The translations under genes and the position numbers were made by a program. Positions 18,310 through 27,311 of a stretch of 64,000 bases of DNA are shown piece by piece. Under the pieces are notes generated by a model. That model searched no databases, was not told the DNA's origin, and worked only from the letters and a program-made list of their open reading frames with translations. Within the stretch, counting starts at the first letter, position 1. Every line of letters starts with the position of its first letter. Source of the DNA: a bacterium (GTDB lineage: Bacteria > Electryoneota > RPQS01); the NCBI GenBank assembly GCA_023382385.1, contig JAHDVH010000004.1, positions 62,001 to 126,000 of the forward strand, given 5' to 3'.

Positions 18310-18818
18310 AGTTCCTTCTGTTCATGTCGGTATGCCTGTTGCTCTCATGCGGCAAGCCCGACCATTCACAGCCGGGCGTGCAAAAAGCCCCCGTCACGTC
18401 GCGCGACGATTCTCTCTTTCTCGCGGATGACTGGGAGGAACTGGGGTGGGATCAATACTCTTACGAAGACTACGATTCCGGTCTTGTCCTGTTCGATTCT
18501 GCGCTGAAATATAATCCGGAGCACTCGCAGGCATGGCATGGCCGCGCGCTGATGCTGCATAAGCTGAAGCGTTACGACGAGGCGGACGTCGCTTATGCCG
18601 AGTCAGAGAAGTTCGATCCGCATAACAAGCAGGCAATATGGCATCGCGGCTGTATGAATGCGTCTTGGGGCAGAAAAGAGCAGGCGCTTCGCCAATTGCG
18701 CACCGTCGTGTCCCTCGACAGCAGTTATGCGACAACTGTGATGTGGGAGGAGTGTTGGATCAATCTTCGAACCGATCCAGAGTATCTTGAGATTGTCGGA
18801 GCACTTAAACGCGAGTGA
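18306..18818 (+). CDS. TPR-repeat lipoprotein
   Basis: A 170-residue lipoprotein. The signal peptide ends in the lipobox LLLSC (Cys15), so the mature protein should be lipid-anchored. Two or three tetratricopeptide-like repeats follow (YDSGLVLFDSALKYNPEHSQAWHGRALMLHKLKRYDEADVAY in part; EKFDPHNKQAIWHRGCMNASWGRKEQALRQL), which usually mediate protein contacts. The ATG at 18306 overlaps the pyrD TGA (ATGA). It ends the operon, 17 bp before a strong terminator. BamD is a TPR lipoprotein partner of BamA, so a role with the upstream Omp85 proteins is tempting, but it is shorter than BamD and I infer nothing more. Confidence 0.8.
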   Translation: MKFLLFMSVCLLLSCGKPDHSQPGVQKAPVTSRDDSLFLADDWEELGWDQYSYEDYDSGLVLFDSALKYNPEHSQAWHGRALMLHKLKRYDEADVAYAESEKFDPHNKQAIWHRGCMNASWGRKEQALRQLRTVVSLDSSYATTVMWEECWINLRTDPEYLEIVGALKRE

Positions 18819-18835
18819 CAAATCCAGTCTCCAAC

Positions 18836-18865
18836 AAAAACCCCGGCCAAATGACCGGGGTTTTC
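18836..18865. terminator. Bidirectional intrinsic terminator
   Basis: AAAACCCCGG and CCGGGGTTTT arms around an 8-nt loop, flanked by A-runs on the left and T-runs on the right. It is placed to end both the plus-strand pyrD/lipoprotein operon and the minus-strand oligopeptidase gene (stop at 18886). Confidence 0.85.
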
Positions 18866-18885
18866 TATTCTTAACCTGAATCGGT

Positions 18886-20760
18886 TTAGCCTTTTCGCGC
18901 CTTCAGCAGCACTTCAAGCTCGTCCACAAGCTCCGTGAACTTCTGCATCGCCGCTTCAATCGGCTGCGGCGTCGACATATCCACTCCCGCGCCTTTTAGC
19001 AGCTCAAGCGGATACTTTGATGAACCGCCCGCCAGGAACCCAAGATACTCCTGCAATTCTTTCTCTCCTCCGTCCAGCACACGCTCGGACAACGCCAGCG
19101 CCGCCGCCATGGACGTCGCATACTTGTACACGTAGAAGTTCGAGTAGAAGTGCGGAATGCGCAGCCACGTGTAGTGATACTGCGGGTCAATGACAAGTTC
19201 CGGCTCGTAGTAGCTTGCTGCAACGCGATAATACAGGTCGCTCAAGGACTCGGCGGTCAACGGTTCACCGCGCTCGTACATACGGTGCATTTCAAGCTCA
19301 AACTCGGCGAACAGGGTCTGACGAATAATCGTTCCGTGAATGTTATCGATGTACTGATTAACATACACTAACCGCTTCTCTGGATCAGTCTCCGTCTTCA
19401 ATAGATAGTCCATCAAAAGCGCTTCATTGAACGTCGATGCAACTTCCGCAACAAAAATCGCATAGTCCGCGTAAATCTGCGGCTGATACTTGTACGTATA
19501 CCACGTGTGCATCGTGTGGCCGATCTCATGCGCATTCGTGAACACGTCGTCCAGTGTGCCGTGATAGTTCAGCAGCATGTAGGGATGACTCTTGTAGCTG
19601 CCCCAGGAGTAAGCGCCGCTGCGCTTGGCTGTCGTCTCGTAGACATCCACCCAGCGGCTGCTGTAAGCCGTTTCCAGCGCTGAACTGTATTCATCGCCAA
19701 GCGGACGCAGCGCCGTTTTTATCATGTCCACACTTTCTTCATACGTGAACGACGGTGCGTCGCCCACGATTGGTGCGCTGAAATCATAGAAGTGCAGCTC
19801 CGTCAATCCCAGTGCTTCTTTACGTAAGCGACTGTATTTGTGCAGTGGCGCGAGATTGGCTTTCACAGCCGTAATCAGGTTCAGGTAGACAGTCGTGTCC
19901 ACGTTGTCGTTGTCCACCGCCATGTGCAGCGCCGAATTGTAACCGCGCGCGCGCGCGAAAAAAATCTCCGCTGCCACGTTCGAACCCATCAGACTGGCGA
20001 ATGTGTTCTTATACTTCATGTATTCATTATGCAGCGTGATGGCAGCCTCACGGCGAACCTCCGGGTTCGAGCTTTCCATCAGGGCACGGTAGCGGCCTTC
20101 CGAGAGCTTGATCAGATTTCCCTGATCGTCCCGGATCTCCGGAAACTGAATGTCGGTATTGCGCAGCGCTTCGGCAGCCGATTCTGACATTCCGATCATC
20201 TCGCCCGTCATCGACAAGAGCTTCTCTTCTTCCGTCGACAGCACGAACTTCTTCTGCCGCATCTCATTGGCAATGTATTGACGGTAAAGATCCAGACCTT
20301 TAACGTCTTTGTACCACTTCTCTAAAGTCGCAGGAGGAATTGAGGTCAACTCCGGTGTGAACCACGACACCGTCGAACCGAATTTCGAGCCGATTACATC
20401 TGCGCGGTCGCGTAGCGCGAGATACACTGGATCGCGCGTGTCCAAATGAAGCGACATGTTCGCGTAGGTTACCAAATTCTCCGAGTGTCCTCCGACTTCC
20501 ACGAGGAGATCGAGAAAGGCTTTCAAATCCTTGCCCGACTTCGATACCTTGCCTTTGTAGCTTTCCAGCTCCGGCAGCTTGCTCTCGATAAACTTGTAAT
20601 CCGCTTCCCAAGCCTCATTGTTCGGGTACATTGCCGTCAAGTCCCACTTATACTTATCGTCAATGTCCTTGCGTTCGGGGCTTTCCGCGGCTTGGGCGAT
20701 CAAAACTACACCGAACGCTGTCGCCACGACCAAGGCCAACCGATGGGTCCACATGCTCAT
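18886..20760 (-). CDS. pepF: Exported oligoendopeptidase F (M3B metallopeptidase)
   Basis: A 624-residue zinc peptidase that cleaves oligopeptides. The M3 zinc motif is NAHEIGHTMHTW at about residue 410 (HExxH), with the third ligand expected in the downstream FVAEVASTFNEALL segment. FEFELEMHRMYERGEPLT-type and YTWLRIPHFYSNFYVYKYATS blocks match the PepF subfamily. Unlike cytoplasmic PepF of Gram-positives it has a signal peptide (MWTHRLALVVATAFGVVLIAQAAES), so it should act in the periplasm. ATG at 20760 and a second at 20754 are both possible after AAGGAG. It is a single gene. Confidence 0.93.
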   Translation of the reverse strand: MSMWTHRLALVVATAFGVVLIAQAAESPERKDIDDKYKWDLTAMYPNNEAWEADYKFIESKLPELESYKGKVSKSGKDLKAFLDLLVEVGGHSENLVTYANMSLHLDTRDPVYLALRDRADVIGSKFGSTVSWFTPELTSIPPATLEKWYKDVKGLDLYRQYIANEMRQKKFVLSTEEEKLLSMTGEMIGMSESAAEALRNTDIQFPEIRDDQGNLIKLSEGRYRALMESSNPEVRREAAITLHNEYMKYKNTFASLMGSNVAAEIFFARARGYNSALHMAVDNDNVDTTVYLNLITAVKANLAPLHKYSRLRKEALGLTELHFYDFSAPIVGDAPSFTYEESVDMIKTALRPLGDEYSSALETAYSSRWVDVYETTAKRSGAYSWGSYKSHPYMLLNYHGTLDDVFTNAHEIGHTMHTWYTYKYQPQIYADYAIFVAEVASTFNEALLMDYLLKTETDPEKRLVYVNQYIDNIHGTIIRQTLFAEFELEMHRMYERGEPLTAESLSDLYYRVAASYYEPELVIDPQYHYTWLRIPHFYSNFYVYKYATSMAAALALSERVLDGGEKELQEYLGFLAGGSSKYPLELLKGAGVDMSTPQPIEAAMQKFTELVDELEVLLKARKG

Positions 20761-21065
20761 GCTGCGCGTCTCCTTGCGGGGGGGTTATTGAAATACATGG
20801 ATTCCTGTATTGTGAGACTCCAATTTCGGCTCTTTGTGACAGAGTTGCAAGCTGAAAGGGTAACTTTGTCTCACTTTTGTGGTAAGTATTTATTTTTTAA
20901 CTTATTGGACGTTCGAGATTGTGCAACTTATTATACACTTACGGTTCCAAAAGAGAGGCGCATTTTGCCGAGACATATATTTCCATTCAGTTTATCTGCA
21001 GCTTTTTGCTACAGATATGTTAGAGGATTGCTCTTCCTTTCTCAGCTTTCGGTGACTTTGATGTC

Positions 21066-21095
21066 TTGACTTCACCACCGAAGTAGCTATATTTG
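21066..21095 (+). promoter_or_regulatory. Bacteroidetes-type promoter upstream of a candidate small RNA
   Basis: TTG (21066-21068), 19 bp, then TATATTTG (21088-21095). This matches the -33/-7 pattern seen before several genes of this window. There is no good ORF in the next 150 bp, which end in a terminator. Confidence 0.5.
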
Positions 21096-21102
21096 TTTCA
21101 TA

Positions 21103-21250
21103 GCATTCGGCCGTGCAGGCGATTGACAAATACGTAAGAGACGAATGGAGTCGCAAATTCCGAGAAAATGATTGTTAAGCTTTTGGTTTGATTTGCGTTT
21201 GCTTCGGCGGATGGCGACACAAACCCTCGAGTAATCGAGGGTTTGTTGTT
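21103..21250 (+). ncRNA. Candidate small RNA of about 150 nt
   Basis: The interval between a promoter of the local consensus (21066-21095) and a strong rho-independent terminator (21219-21252). The transcript would begin near 21102. The only open frame in it is a 21-codon GTG frame (GTG at 21112) with no clear ribosome site, so a tiny peptide is an alternative. It does not resemble 6S RNA, tmRNA, RNase P RNA or SRP RNA by eye. The call rests on promoter plus terminator alone. Confidence 0.4.
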
Positions 21251-21252
21251 TC
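21219..21252 (+). terminator. Intrinsic terminator ending the candidate small RNA
   Basis: An 11-bp perfect stem CAAACCCTCGA/TCGAGGGTTTG with a GTAA loop, followed by TTGTTTCTG. No protein gene precedes it on the plus strand. Confidence 0.75.
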
Positions 21253-21311
21253 TGTGTATTTCAATCCTCTTCATTGCACCGATTATTTCATTTCGCTGAC
21301 CCACTTATGCG

Positions 21312-21341
21312 TTGTAAAACGGCAACGCTGTGCTTATATTG
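21312..21341 (+). promoter_or_regulatory. Promoter of the beta-helix protein gene
   Basis: TTG (21312-21314), 20 bp, TATATTG (21335-21341). The gene starts at 21398, leaving a leader of about 50 nt with a GAAAGGA ribosome site. Confidence 0.6.
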
Positions 21342-21397
21342 TCGTTCGATTCTGTATTTAAATATCGATTACTTCCAACTCTGAAAGGAAACCGCAC

Positions 21398-22483
21398 GTG
21401 AAGGTCGTCGTCCGTTTTTCTGTAATGATCGCGTTGCTGATGCTGGCAGCTTCAGCCAATGCCACCATCCGCTTCGTCTCGCTCAATCCCGGCTCCGCTC
21501 AATACAGCAGCATCGCCACTGCCTACGCGAATGCGGTCTCAGGAGACACCATCGTGCTGGGTCCAGGGGCATACAATGAAAATCTGGTCATCTCAAACAA
21601 GCGTGTTCATTTCATCGGCGCAGGCTGGGATGTCTGCTCGTGGTCCGGTTATGTTCAAATTGCGGGTGCGACATCCACTGGAACAATTTTCGAAGGAATC
21701 CGCTTCCTGGGCGGTGGCTACTACACGTTTTACAACAACACGTCAGTAGACTCGATCACCTACCGTCGCTGCAATATCACGGCACAGCCCGGCTGGATTA
21801 CATTCTATCTTGCTGCGGGTAAGACCTTCTTCACCGACTGCGTGCTGCATAACGCCCATACTCACGTCATTTTTGTTTCGAATGTTCCAAACTCGGATTT
21901 AATCATCCGCAACACCGTTTTCAACTGTGTCAACCCCTCTGTGAACAATAATGCGATCAACGGCCCGAACTACGGAACGATTGAGATCTACAACTGTGTC
22001 TTCCTGAATTTCGTCAGACCTTTCAACGTTACCGGTGTACCGCAGGTCATCGGCTTGAATAATATCTTCTGGGATTGGAACCCGACCGCAACGTACGGCA
22101 CGCTGCCCGTCGGGTCAGTTTTCCAATACACGGCAGCAGGAAGCGGCGCACCGGCGTGGCCCGCCTCGTTTACGAACAATATTGACCTCAACAACAATAA
22201 CCCTTTCATGAATTACGCCACCGATTACTACGAGTATGGAGTGTCCAACCTCCGTCTGAACAACTCGACGGGCGGCAATCTTTGTCGTGATGCGGGCTAT
22301 CCTTCGATTCTTGACTTGGACAGCACGGCGGCGGACTTAGGGGTATACGGCGGCCCGAAGCCGTTCGTGGATCACGGCGTGCCGGCCTATCCGTTTGCCT
22401 TGACCCTGAATATCGACAATCTTGTCGAAGTCGGTGACAGCGTGAACGTCGTCTCATCCGGTCGCATCGGTCCTCGCTACTAA
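21398..22483 (+). CDS. Secreted right-handed beta-helix (pectate-lyase-fold) protein
   Basis: A 361-residue exported protein with signal peptide MKVVVRFSVMIALLMLAASANA. The body has the layout of a parallel beta-helix: an opening (SLNPGSAQYSSIATAYANAVSGDTIVLGPGAYNENLVI) of the type found in DUF1565/Beta_helix proteins, then Asn-rich turns such as CNITAQPGW, NTVFNCVNPSVNNNA, IEIYNCVFLNF and LNNIFWDWNP. It ends with a DSVNVVSSGRIGPRY segment often seen at the end of such helices in FCB-type genomes. No sorting domain follows. No enzyme active site is recognisable, so a glycan-binding or surface role is as likely as lyase activity. It is probably cotranscribed with the next gene, 17 bp away. Confidence 0.8.
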   Translation: MKVVVRFSVMIALLMLAASANATIRFVSLNPGSAQYSSIATAYANAVSGDTIVLGPGAYNENLVISNKRVHFIGAGWDVCSWSGYVQIAGATSTGTIFEGIRFLGGGYYTFYNNTSVDSITYRRCNITAQPGWITFYLAAGKTFFTDCVLHNAHTHVIFVSNVPNSDLIIRNTVFNCVNPSVNNNAINGPNYGTIEIYNCVFLNFVRPFNVTGVPQVIGLNNIFWDWNPTATYGTLPVGSVFQYTAAGSGAPAWPASFTNNIDLNNNNPFMNYATDYYEYGVSNLRLNNSTGGNLCRDAGYPSILDLDSTAADLGVYGGPKPFVDHGVPAYPFALTLNIDNLVEVGDSVNVVSSGRIGPRY

Positions 22484-22500
22484 GCGGAGACTAACTACTT

Positions 22501-24180
22501 ATGAGCGTTCGCACAACTTGTGCTCTCTTGTTGTTATGGTCATTGACCGTCTACGGTCTGACGATTACAGAGGCAGAGTACTACTTCAATACGGATCCGG
22601 GACCCGGTAACGGTATCAGTATTCCAATCACACCCGGCGACTCGGTGTCGATCACGGCGCTACGCGCGCCTGCGGATCTTCCCGACTCCAATAAGTCACA
22701 CAGTTTGTTTATCCGCTTCCGTTCGGAAGAGGGGAACTGGGGCAACGCGGAACGGCGCTACTTCTTTCTGCATTATCCGATCACGCACGGATACGCAGGA
22801 CGCGATATCACGCAGGCGGAGTATTGGTTTGATGACGGGCCGCCCACGATGTTCGATTTGAATGACGATCCACTGGTTGTTCATCCGGTGCTCTTGCCGA
22901 CAACGGGACTGCAGACCAATCGCGCACACAAACTCTCGGTCCGCTACTACGGGTCGCATGACTTCCCCGGCAGCGTGGAATCCCGCTACTTCTTCCTGCA
23001 CGAACCGATTCCCGGAGTGGTGATTGGCCGCGACATTACTCACGTCGAGTATCAATTTGACAATCTGACTCCTGTGCTGGTTGACCTCGGCAATAACTTT
23101 GAAGTGGACTATTACGATTTGATTCCGGCGGCCGGTCTGACTCCGAATCAGAATCACAAATTCACGGTGCGCTATTTGGACGAGGACGGAAGGTGGAGCA
23201 ATCCGGAAGCGCGCTACTTCTTCGCGATTCAGCTGGAATCCGGAGCGGTTGAATACGTGGACATTACACAAGTCGAGTATTCGTACAACGACTCGAATCC
23301 CGTTGTGGTGGATGTTGCAGACGGACAGTCCATCAATTATTCTGATTTGATTGCCACGCTGGGACTGCAAACTAATCAGTCACACAAGCTGTCGGTGCGC
23401 TTTCGCGACGAACGTGGTCTGTGGAGTAATGCCGAAGCGCGCTACATGTTCGTGCATGAAAGTCCGGAAGGCAGTTTGACGCTCCAGGATATCGTGTCCG
23501 TGGAGTATTGGATTGACGCCGGCGTGCCGATGACGCTGGACATTGCCGATGCGATGAGCGTTTCTTTGAACTCCTTGTTGCCGCACAATGTCGGAGCAGG
23601 TCCGCACGACTTCTATCTGCGATATGTCAGCGAAGCAGGACAACGCGGCAATACGGAAAAACTGCCGTTCTTTGTGTGGTCGGGAGCAGGTCCGAGTAAT
23701 CCGGCGTATTTAGCCGGAGCGGAGTTTTTCGTGAACGTGGATCCGGGAGTCGGTAACGGCGTGGGCGTGGACTTTGCGCAGGACGGAGCGTGGGACGAGC
23801 AGGAGGAGAACGCATTTACGATTCTGACGGGACTGCCTGTCGGTCTGCACCGGTTTGGTATCCGGTTCCGCGATGAGCTCGGCCACTGGAGTCATACGCT
23901 GGCAGATACGTTTGTGGTTGGACCGGTGCTCGTGATTTCTGTTTCAGGCAGTGATATCATCCTGAATTGGAACGCCAATCCAGACAACATTCCGTTTACT
24001 GTTTATCGTGCACCGGGTGTGGAAGGACCGTATACAGATATCGGAACATCCAACACATTGAGCTACACGGATTACGGCGCGGTGAATTCGTTCGACCGCC
24101 GGACGTATCACATTACGACTACGAACAACGGAGTGTTGTCGAGATTCCGATTACCTGATGCGACAAGAGTAGAAAAATAG
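22501..24180 (+). CDS. Secreted tandem-repeat protein with AEYxFD-type repeats and a C-terminal FN3-like domain
   Basis: A 559-residue protein with signal peptide MSVRTTCALLLLWSLTVYG. Five or six copies of a unit of about 75-80 residues follow. Each opens with (I/V)T-(Q/H/E)-(A/V)-EY-x-(F/Y/I)-(N/D) (ITEAEYYFNTDPG, ITQAEYWFDDGPP, ITHVEYQFDNLTP, ITQVEYSYNDSNP, IVSVEYWIDAGVP, AGAEFFVNVDPG). Most contain N(R/Q/K)(A/S/N)HK-(L/F)-(S/T)-VR and end WxNxExRYFFxHE. A fibronectin-III-like module (about 475-555) closes the protein. No sorting motif is visible. I know of such repeats only as uncharacterised parts of secreted FCB proteins. A surface or adhesive role is inferred. Confidence 0.78.
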   Translation: MSVRTTCALLLLWSLTVYGLTITEAEYYFNTDPGPGNGISIPITPGDSVSITALRAPADLPDSNKSHSLFIRFRSEEGNWGNAERRYFFLHYPITHGYAGRDITQAEYWFDDGPPTMFDLNDDPLVVHPVLLPTTGLQTNRAHKLSVRYYGSHDFPGSVESRYFFLHEPIPGVVIGRDITHVEYQFDNLTPVLVDLGNNFEVDYYDLIPAAGLTPNQNHKFTVRYLDEDGRWSNPEARYFFAIQLESGAVEYVDITQVEYSYNDSNPVVVDVADGQSINYSDLIATLGLQTNQSHKLSVRFRDERGLWSNAEARYMFVHESPEGSLTLQDIVSVEYWIDAGVPMTLDIADAMSVSLNSLLPHNVGAGPHDFYLRYVSEAGQRGNTEKLPFFVWSGAGPSNPAYLAGAEFFVNVDPGVGNGVGVDFAQDGAWDEQEENAFTILTGLPVGLHRFGIRFRDELGHWSHTLADTFVVGPVLVISVSGSDIILNWNANPDNIPFTVYRAPGVEGPYTDIGTSNTLSYTDYGAVNSFDRRTYHITTTNNGVLSRFRLPDATRVEK

Positions 24181-24201
24181 TTTGCTTTCGATCTGAATGT
24201 T

Positions 24202-24234
24202 GCGGGCGACTCTTCTGAGTCGCCCGCTTATGTT
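24202..24234 (+). terminator. Intrinsic terminator after the repeat-protein gene
   Basis: A perfect 11-bp stem GCGGGCGACTC/GAGTCGCCCGC with a TTCT loop, followed by TTATGTTTC. It lies between convergent genes. Confidence 0.85.
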
Positions 24235-24248
24235 TCAGTATGTTTCGG

Positions 24249-27200
24249 CTATGGTTGCTTGAGCTGCATCGGCCGGAATGGCTCATTCGCACGATCCACG
24301 AACTCTCGCCGTTCAACTTGAGTATCCCGAGTAGAACTCGTCAGAGTAACTTGCCGTGCTGCCGTCACAATGTAGTAGTACTGCGTGACGGGCTGCTGCA
24401 GAATTCCTGTATCCAAGTAAGATGTTGACACAGACGTTCCAATCAAGTTCGCAGGCACGGGCGTGAGATTCTCATCCGTGCCGCGATAGATCCGATAGTA
24501 ATCCGCGCCAGCGGCGGCACTCCACGCCAATTCGATATCTGCCACATTGCCCGCAGTTTTCACGACCAGCGAGTCGGGAGTCCCTAAACCCAATACTCCG
24601 CCCGCCCTGACGACTAACTCGTAAAACTGGGTGCCATTGTAGTCACCGTGAAGCCCGTTGAACGACACTTCACTCCGGCCAGACTCGCCCGATGTCAACA
24701 GCGTCCGCCAACTTTGGCCCGCAGTCGTCGGACCAACGGCAATCCAGAAATCATTTCCTGCTCCGATACTGACCACGTTGTTGAACAAGCCGTCCACCCA
24801 CTTAAGATCGCTCCACCCTGTGGAAGGTGCGACATACGCCCTTGTATTCGCAACCTCGCCCGCAGGTGCTGGCGGTGCGTCATAGACGTACAGCGAACAC
24901 TCCTCCGCACACCCTCCGCTGCCGAATCCCGTGTAGACATATGCGGTATGCAAGTCAAAGTCATCAGGTGCCGTGAACCGGACGCGGCTCCAATGCTCGC
25001 TGACATAGTAAGCGACGATCTGTCCGTCGTCATTCGACAGTGTATCCGGCTGTGGATAAGACGGGTAGGTGCTGTTTGGGTCCACAGTCACGTCCAGAAC
25101 ATAGCGGCCGCACTGGTCCGGAAAGTATCCGCTCAGCACCAGGAAGTAGGTCTCCCCGGCACTGAAAGTGAATAGTTGGTCCACATGATTCGGATCCAGA
25201 CAGCCGTTGTCCAGACATCCCATCCGAAAGTCGTCCGTGCAGCCTCCGCCTTCACTTGCCCGATAGATTGAAACATGCGAATCCCACGACTCCGGCGAGT
25301 TGCACAAGGAAATTCTCGCAGTCGTCGCACACTCAGGGGTAAAGTTAAAGAACACATCCTTCGCCGGAATACCGCAATCCTCCCAGTCAATTGCCGCGCA
25401 GCAATTGGTTCCGCTTGCTGTAAAGGGAAGGCTCGTAATCGTTGTCCCGGGGCATTGATCGTTGGCCGGAGTACAAACCGTCGAGCCCGGGCCATGGAAG
25501 TCGCCACCCAGCGCCTTGCAGTCACACATGCTGATTTGCTCACAAACCGCCTGCTCCTGTGAGTTGACGTAGCAACATGCACCAATGACAGGCTCTACAT
25601 GCAACGGCGACCACGGCACAGTTGGCATTGCAAAGATCGAATCCACTGGCACCGGCTGATAGAGCAGCTCATTCAACGTCGCCGATCCCTCGCCTTGTAT
25701 CGCGATCCCTGCATCGTAGTCCATTTCATAAAAGAGATGCAGATAGCTTACTCCGCCTTGCACCGTGACACGTTCGGCAAGCCCCGGATCGCGTTCGCTC
25801 AAACTGGTCGGCGCGGGCGCAAACTGACCTCCGTCCGTTCGAGTGACGTTCGTACCGACGCTCCATGCGGAACCACCATCACCTGATCGCGAAATGTACA
25901 AGTCGCCCATAGCGATCAGATTGCCGCTCCATTGATTTGGCATCGCCCGCCAGTAAGAACAGTAGAGTACTCCTGTGTCGTCGTCTATCGCCAAACTTGG
26001 CTTGCACACCGCCCTGTGTTGTACTCCCGCCGAGATCCCCGCGCCAGGCACTGTTGCATTATCGAACGCCAACGCAATCGGACTAAAACTGTTGGTCCCG
26101 CTGTTCCAATACCATATACCAGAGTGCGGATCCGTCGTCGTGGGCATCGGTTGACCAAATTCTGTCCAGTAACGGTATCCGACCACCGTAAACGCGACGT
26201 GAATATTGTCATCTTCGTCCAACAAAATTGTATTGTCCGCCCACACGCGCAGCGTGTCACCGTTACAAGCAGACCAGTTTCCTGTTTGGCACACAATATC
26301 CGGTCCACAGAAATTCGTGACATTGATCGGCTCGCCCCAATTCAACCCGTTGTCTTCTGAGACCATGATATACAAATCGTTCTGATTCGCGTCCAGAGCA
26401 GAGTTTGGCGACACCGGATGCGGGCCGTTCCAGGCGATAACCACACGTCCGGAAACCGGTGAGGCCGCAATGTTCGCGCTAACGGTTGTCAACGTGTCCA
26501 TAATGCGAAACTCCACCGGCTGGCCGTTGACGATATCCACGGTCTGCCAGTCTATTTCCAGACCGGTCCCTTCGAGCCAAATCGGTGCGCCACGCGAATA
26601 ATAGAAGGGATAGGGATAACTACTCGAACTCTCCGTGCTCACCATGTGCAAGACGCTGTCGCGGCCAATGGCAATCTTCGGCCACAGAATATTCAACGAC
26701 CCTGCATTATTGTAAAGCCAGTCCGGAGCTGAATTCGTAAAAGCGCCGGCTCCCGGCAAGAAATCAATTGCGGCGACCGAATGCTGATTCGGGTCCGAAA
26801 TCACGCGTTCATGGAAAGCCGGAAAGCCCCATCCGTTGCGTTCCACCGCCAACGAGACAAACCCTGCGCGCTGCGCCGTGTTAGCCTGAACACCACCCGG
26901 ATAGACAAATGAATTCGCTGCAGGTGACTTTACATTATAATACACGTTGCGGGTTACAAAACTTATGTCCCCGTTGGTCCATACAACGTGCACGTTTCCT
27001 GCGTTGTCTACTCCGATGATTCGACCCGAAGTGGAATTGTGCTGTATTTCGTAATAGGTCGTTCCAGCCAGATACGTTTGACCGATCGGATCGTCAAGAG
27101 TTCTGCTTGAACTCCGAGCAAGTTCCACAACCGGAACTCTCGACAAATCTTCGCTGCCGTCCAGCGGACGCGCAATGTGAACCGGCCCCTTTACCTCGAT

Positions 27201-27311
27201 TCCAAAGTTTGGACCTCGGACAATTTCTAGTGTGCTGCTTTGTTCAGCCCAAGAAATACCTGCCATAAGAAACAGGGCAAGCATAGACATTCTCAAAGAA
27301 TCTGCTTTCAT
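24249..27311 (-). CDS. Large secreted protein: sialidase-like propeller, Cys-rich module and FN3 domain
   Basis: A 1020-residue exported protein (signal peptide MKADSLRMSMLALFLMAGISWA). Residues of about 85-530 look like a BNR/sialidase-type propeller, with Asp-box-like turns SEDNGLNWGEP and SRSGDGGSAWSVG. The catalytic Arg triad of true sialidases was not identifiable. A Cys-rich motif follows (GACCYVNSQEQAVCEQ then CKALGGDFHGPGSTVC), a module also found in the two large proteins at 48364-54137. Next comes a pre-peptidase-like domain (KDVFFNFTPE to ETYFLVLSGYFPDQCGRYVLDVTV), then an FN3-like domain (about 915-990). No YPNPFNP tail is present. ATG at 27311 lies about 8 bp after GGAGG. The role is unknown; a surface glycan-binding or degrading protein is one possibility. 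Confidence 0.75.
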   Translation of the reverse strand: MKADSLRMSMLALFLMAGISWAEQSSTLEIVRGPNFGIEVKGPVHIARPLDGSEDLSRVPVVELARSSSRTLDDPIGQTYLAGTTYYEIQHNSTSGRIIGVDNAGNVHVVWTNGDISFVTRNVYYNVKSPAANSFVYPGGVQANTAQRAGFVSLAVERNGWGFPAFHERVISDPNQHSVAAIDFLPGAGAFTNSAPDWLYNNAGSLNILWPKIAIGRDSVLHMVSTESSSSYPYPFYYSRGAPIWLEGTGLEIDWQTVDIVNGQPVEFRIMDTLTTVSANIAASPVSGRVVIAWNGPHPVSPNSALDANQNDLYIMVSEDNGLNWGEPINVTNFCGPDIVCQTGNWSACNGDTLRVWADNTILLDEDDNIHVAFTVVGYRYWTEFGQPMPTTTDPHSGIWYWNSGTNSFSPIALAFDNATVPGAGISAGVQHRAVCKPSLAIDDDTGVLYCSYWRAMPNQWSGNLIAMGDLYISRSGDGGSAWSVGTNVTRTDGGQFAPAPTSLSERDPGLAERVTVQGGVSYLHLFYEMDYDAGIAIQGEGSATLNELLYQPVPVDSIFAMPTVPWSPLHVEPVIGACCYVNSQEQAVCEQISMCDCKALGGDFHGPGSTVCTPANDQCPGTTITSLPFTASGTNCCAAIDWEDCGIPAKDVFFNFTPECATTARISLCNSPESWDSHVSIYRASEGGGCTDDFRMGCLDNGCLDPNHVDQLFTFSAGETYFLVLSGYFPDQCGRYVLDVTVDPNSTYPSYPQPDTLSNDDGQIVAYYVSEHWSRVRFTAPDDFDLHTAYVYTGFGSGGCAEECSLYVYDAPPAPAGEVANTRAYVAPSTGWSDLKWVDGLFNNVVSIGAGNDFWIAVGPTTAGQSWRTLLTSGESGRSEVSFNGLHGDYNGTQFYELVVRAGGVLGLGTPDSLVVKTAGNVADIELAWSAAAGADYYRIYRGTDENLTPVPANLIGTSVSTSYLDTGILQQPVTQYYYIVTAARQVTLTSSTRDTQVERREFVDRANEPFRPMQLKQP

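Larger units (their letters stand above)
20761..21397. other. 637-bp intergenic stretch without a convincing protein gene
   Basis: AT-rich compared with its neighbours. It holds the leader of the oligopeptidase gene on the minus strand, a promoter-like element and terminator that bracket a possible small RNA (about 21103-21250), and the promoter of the beta-helix gene at 21312-21341. The only open frames are short, lack good ribosome sites and have no recognisable sequence. No tRNA-like cloverleaf was found. Confidence 0.6.

Noticed and set aside
20446-21069. A 207-codon plus-strand frame running out of the oligopeptidase gene into the intergenic stretch.
   Set aside because: Most of it is antisense to the M3 peptidase gene, and the intergenic part has no ribosome site or recognisable sequence.
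24249-27311. Calling the large secreted protein a sialidase.
   Set aside because: Only Asp-box-like turns are visible; the catalytic Arg, Tyr and Glu of sialidases could not be placed.
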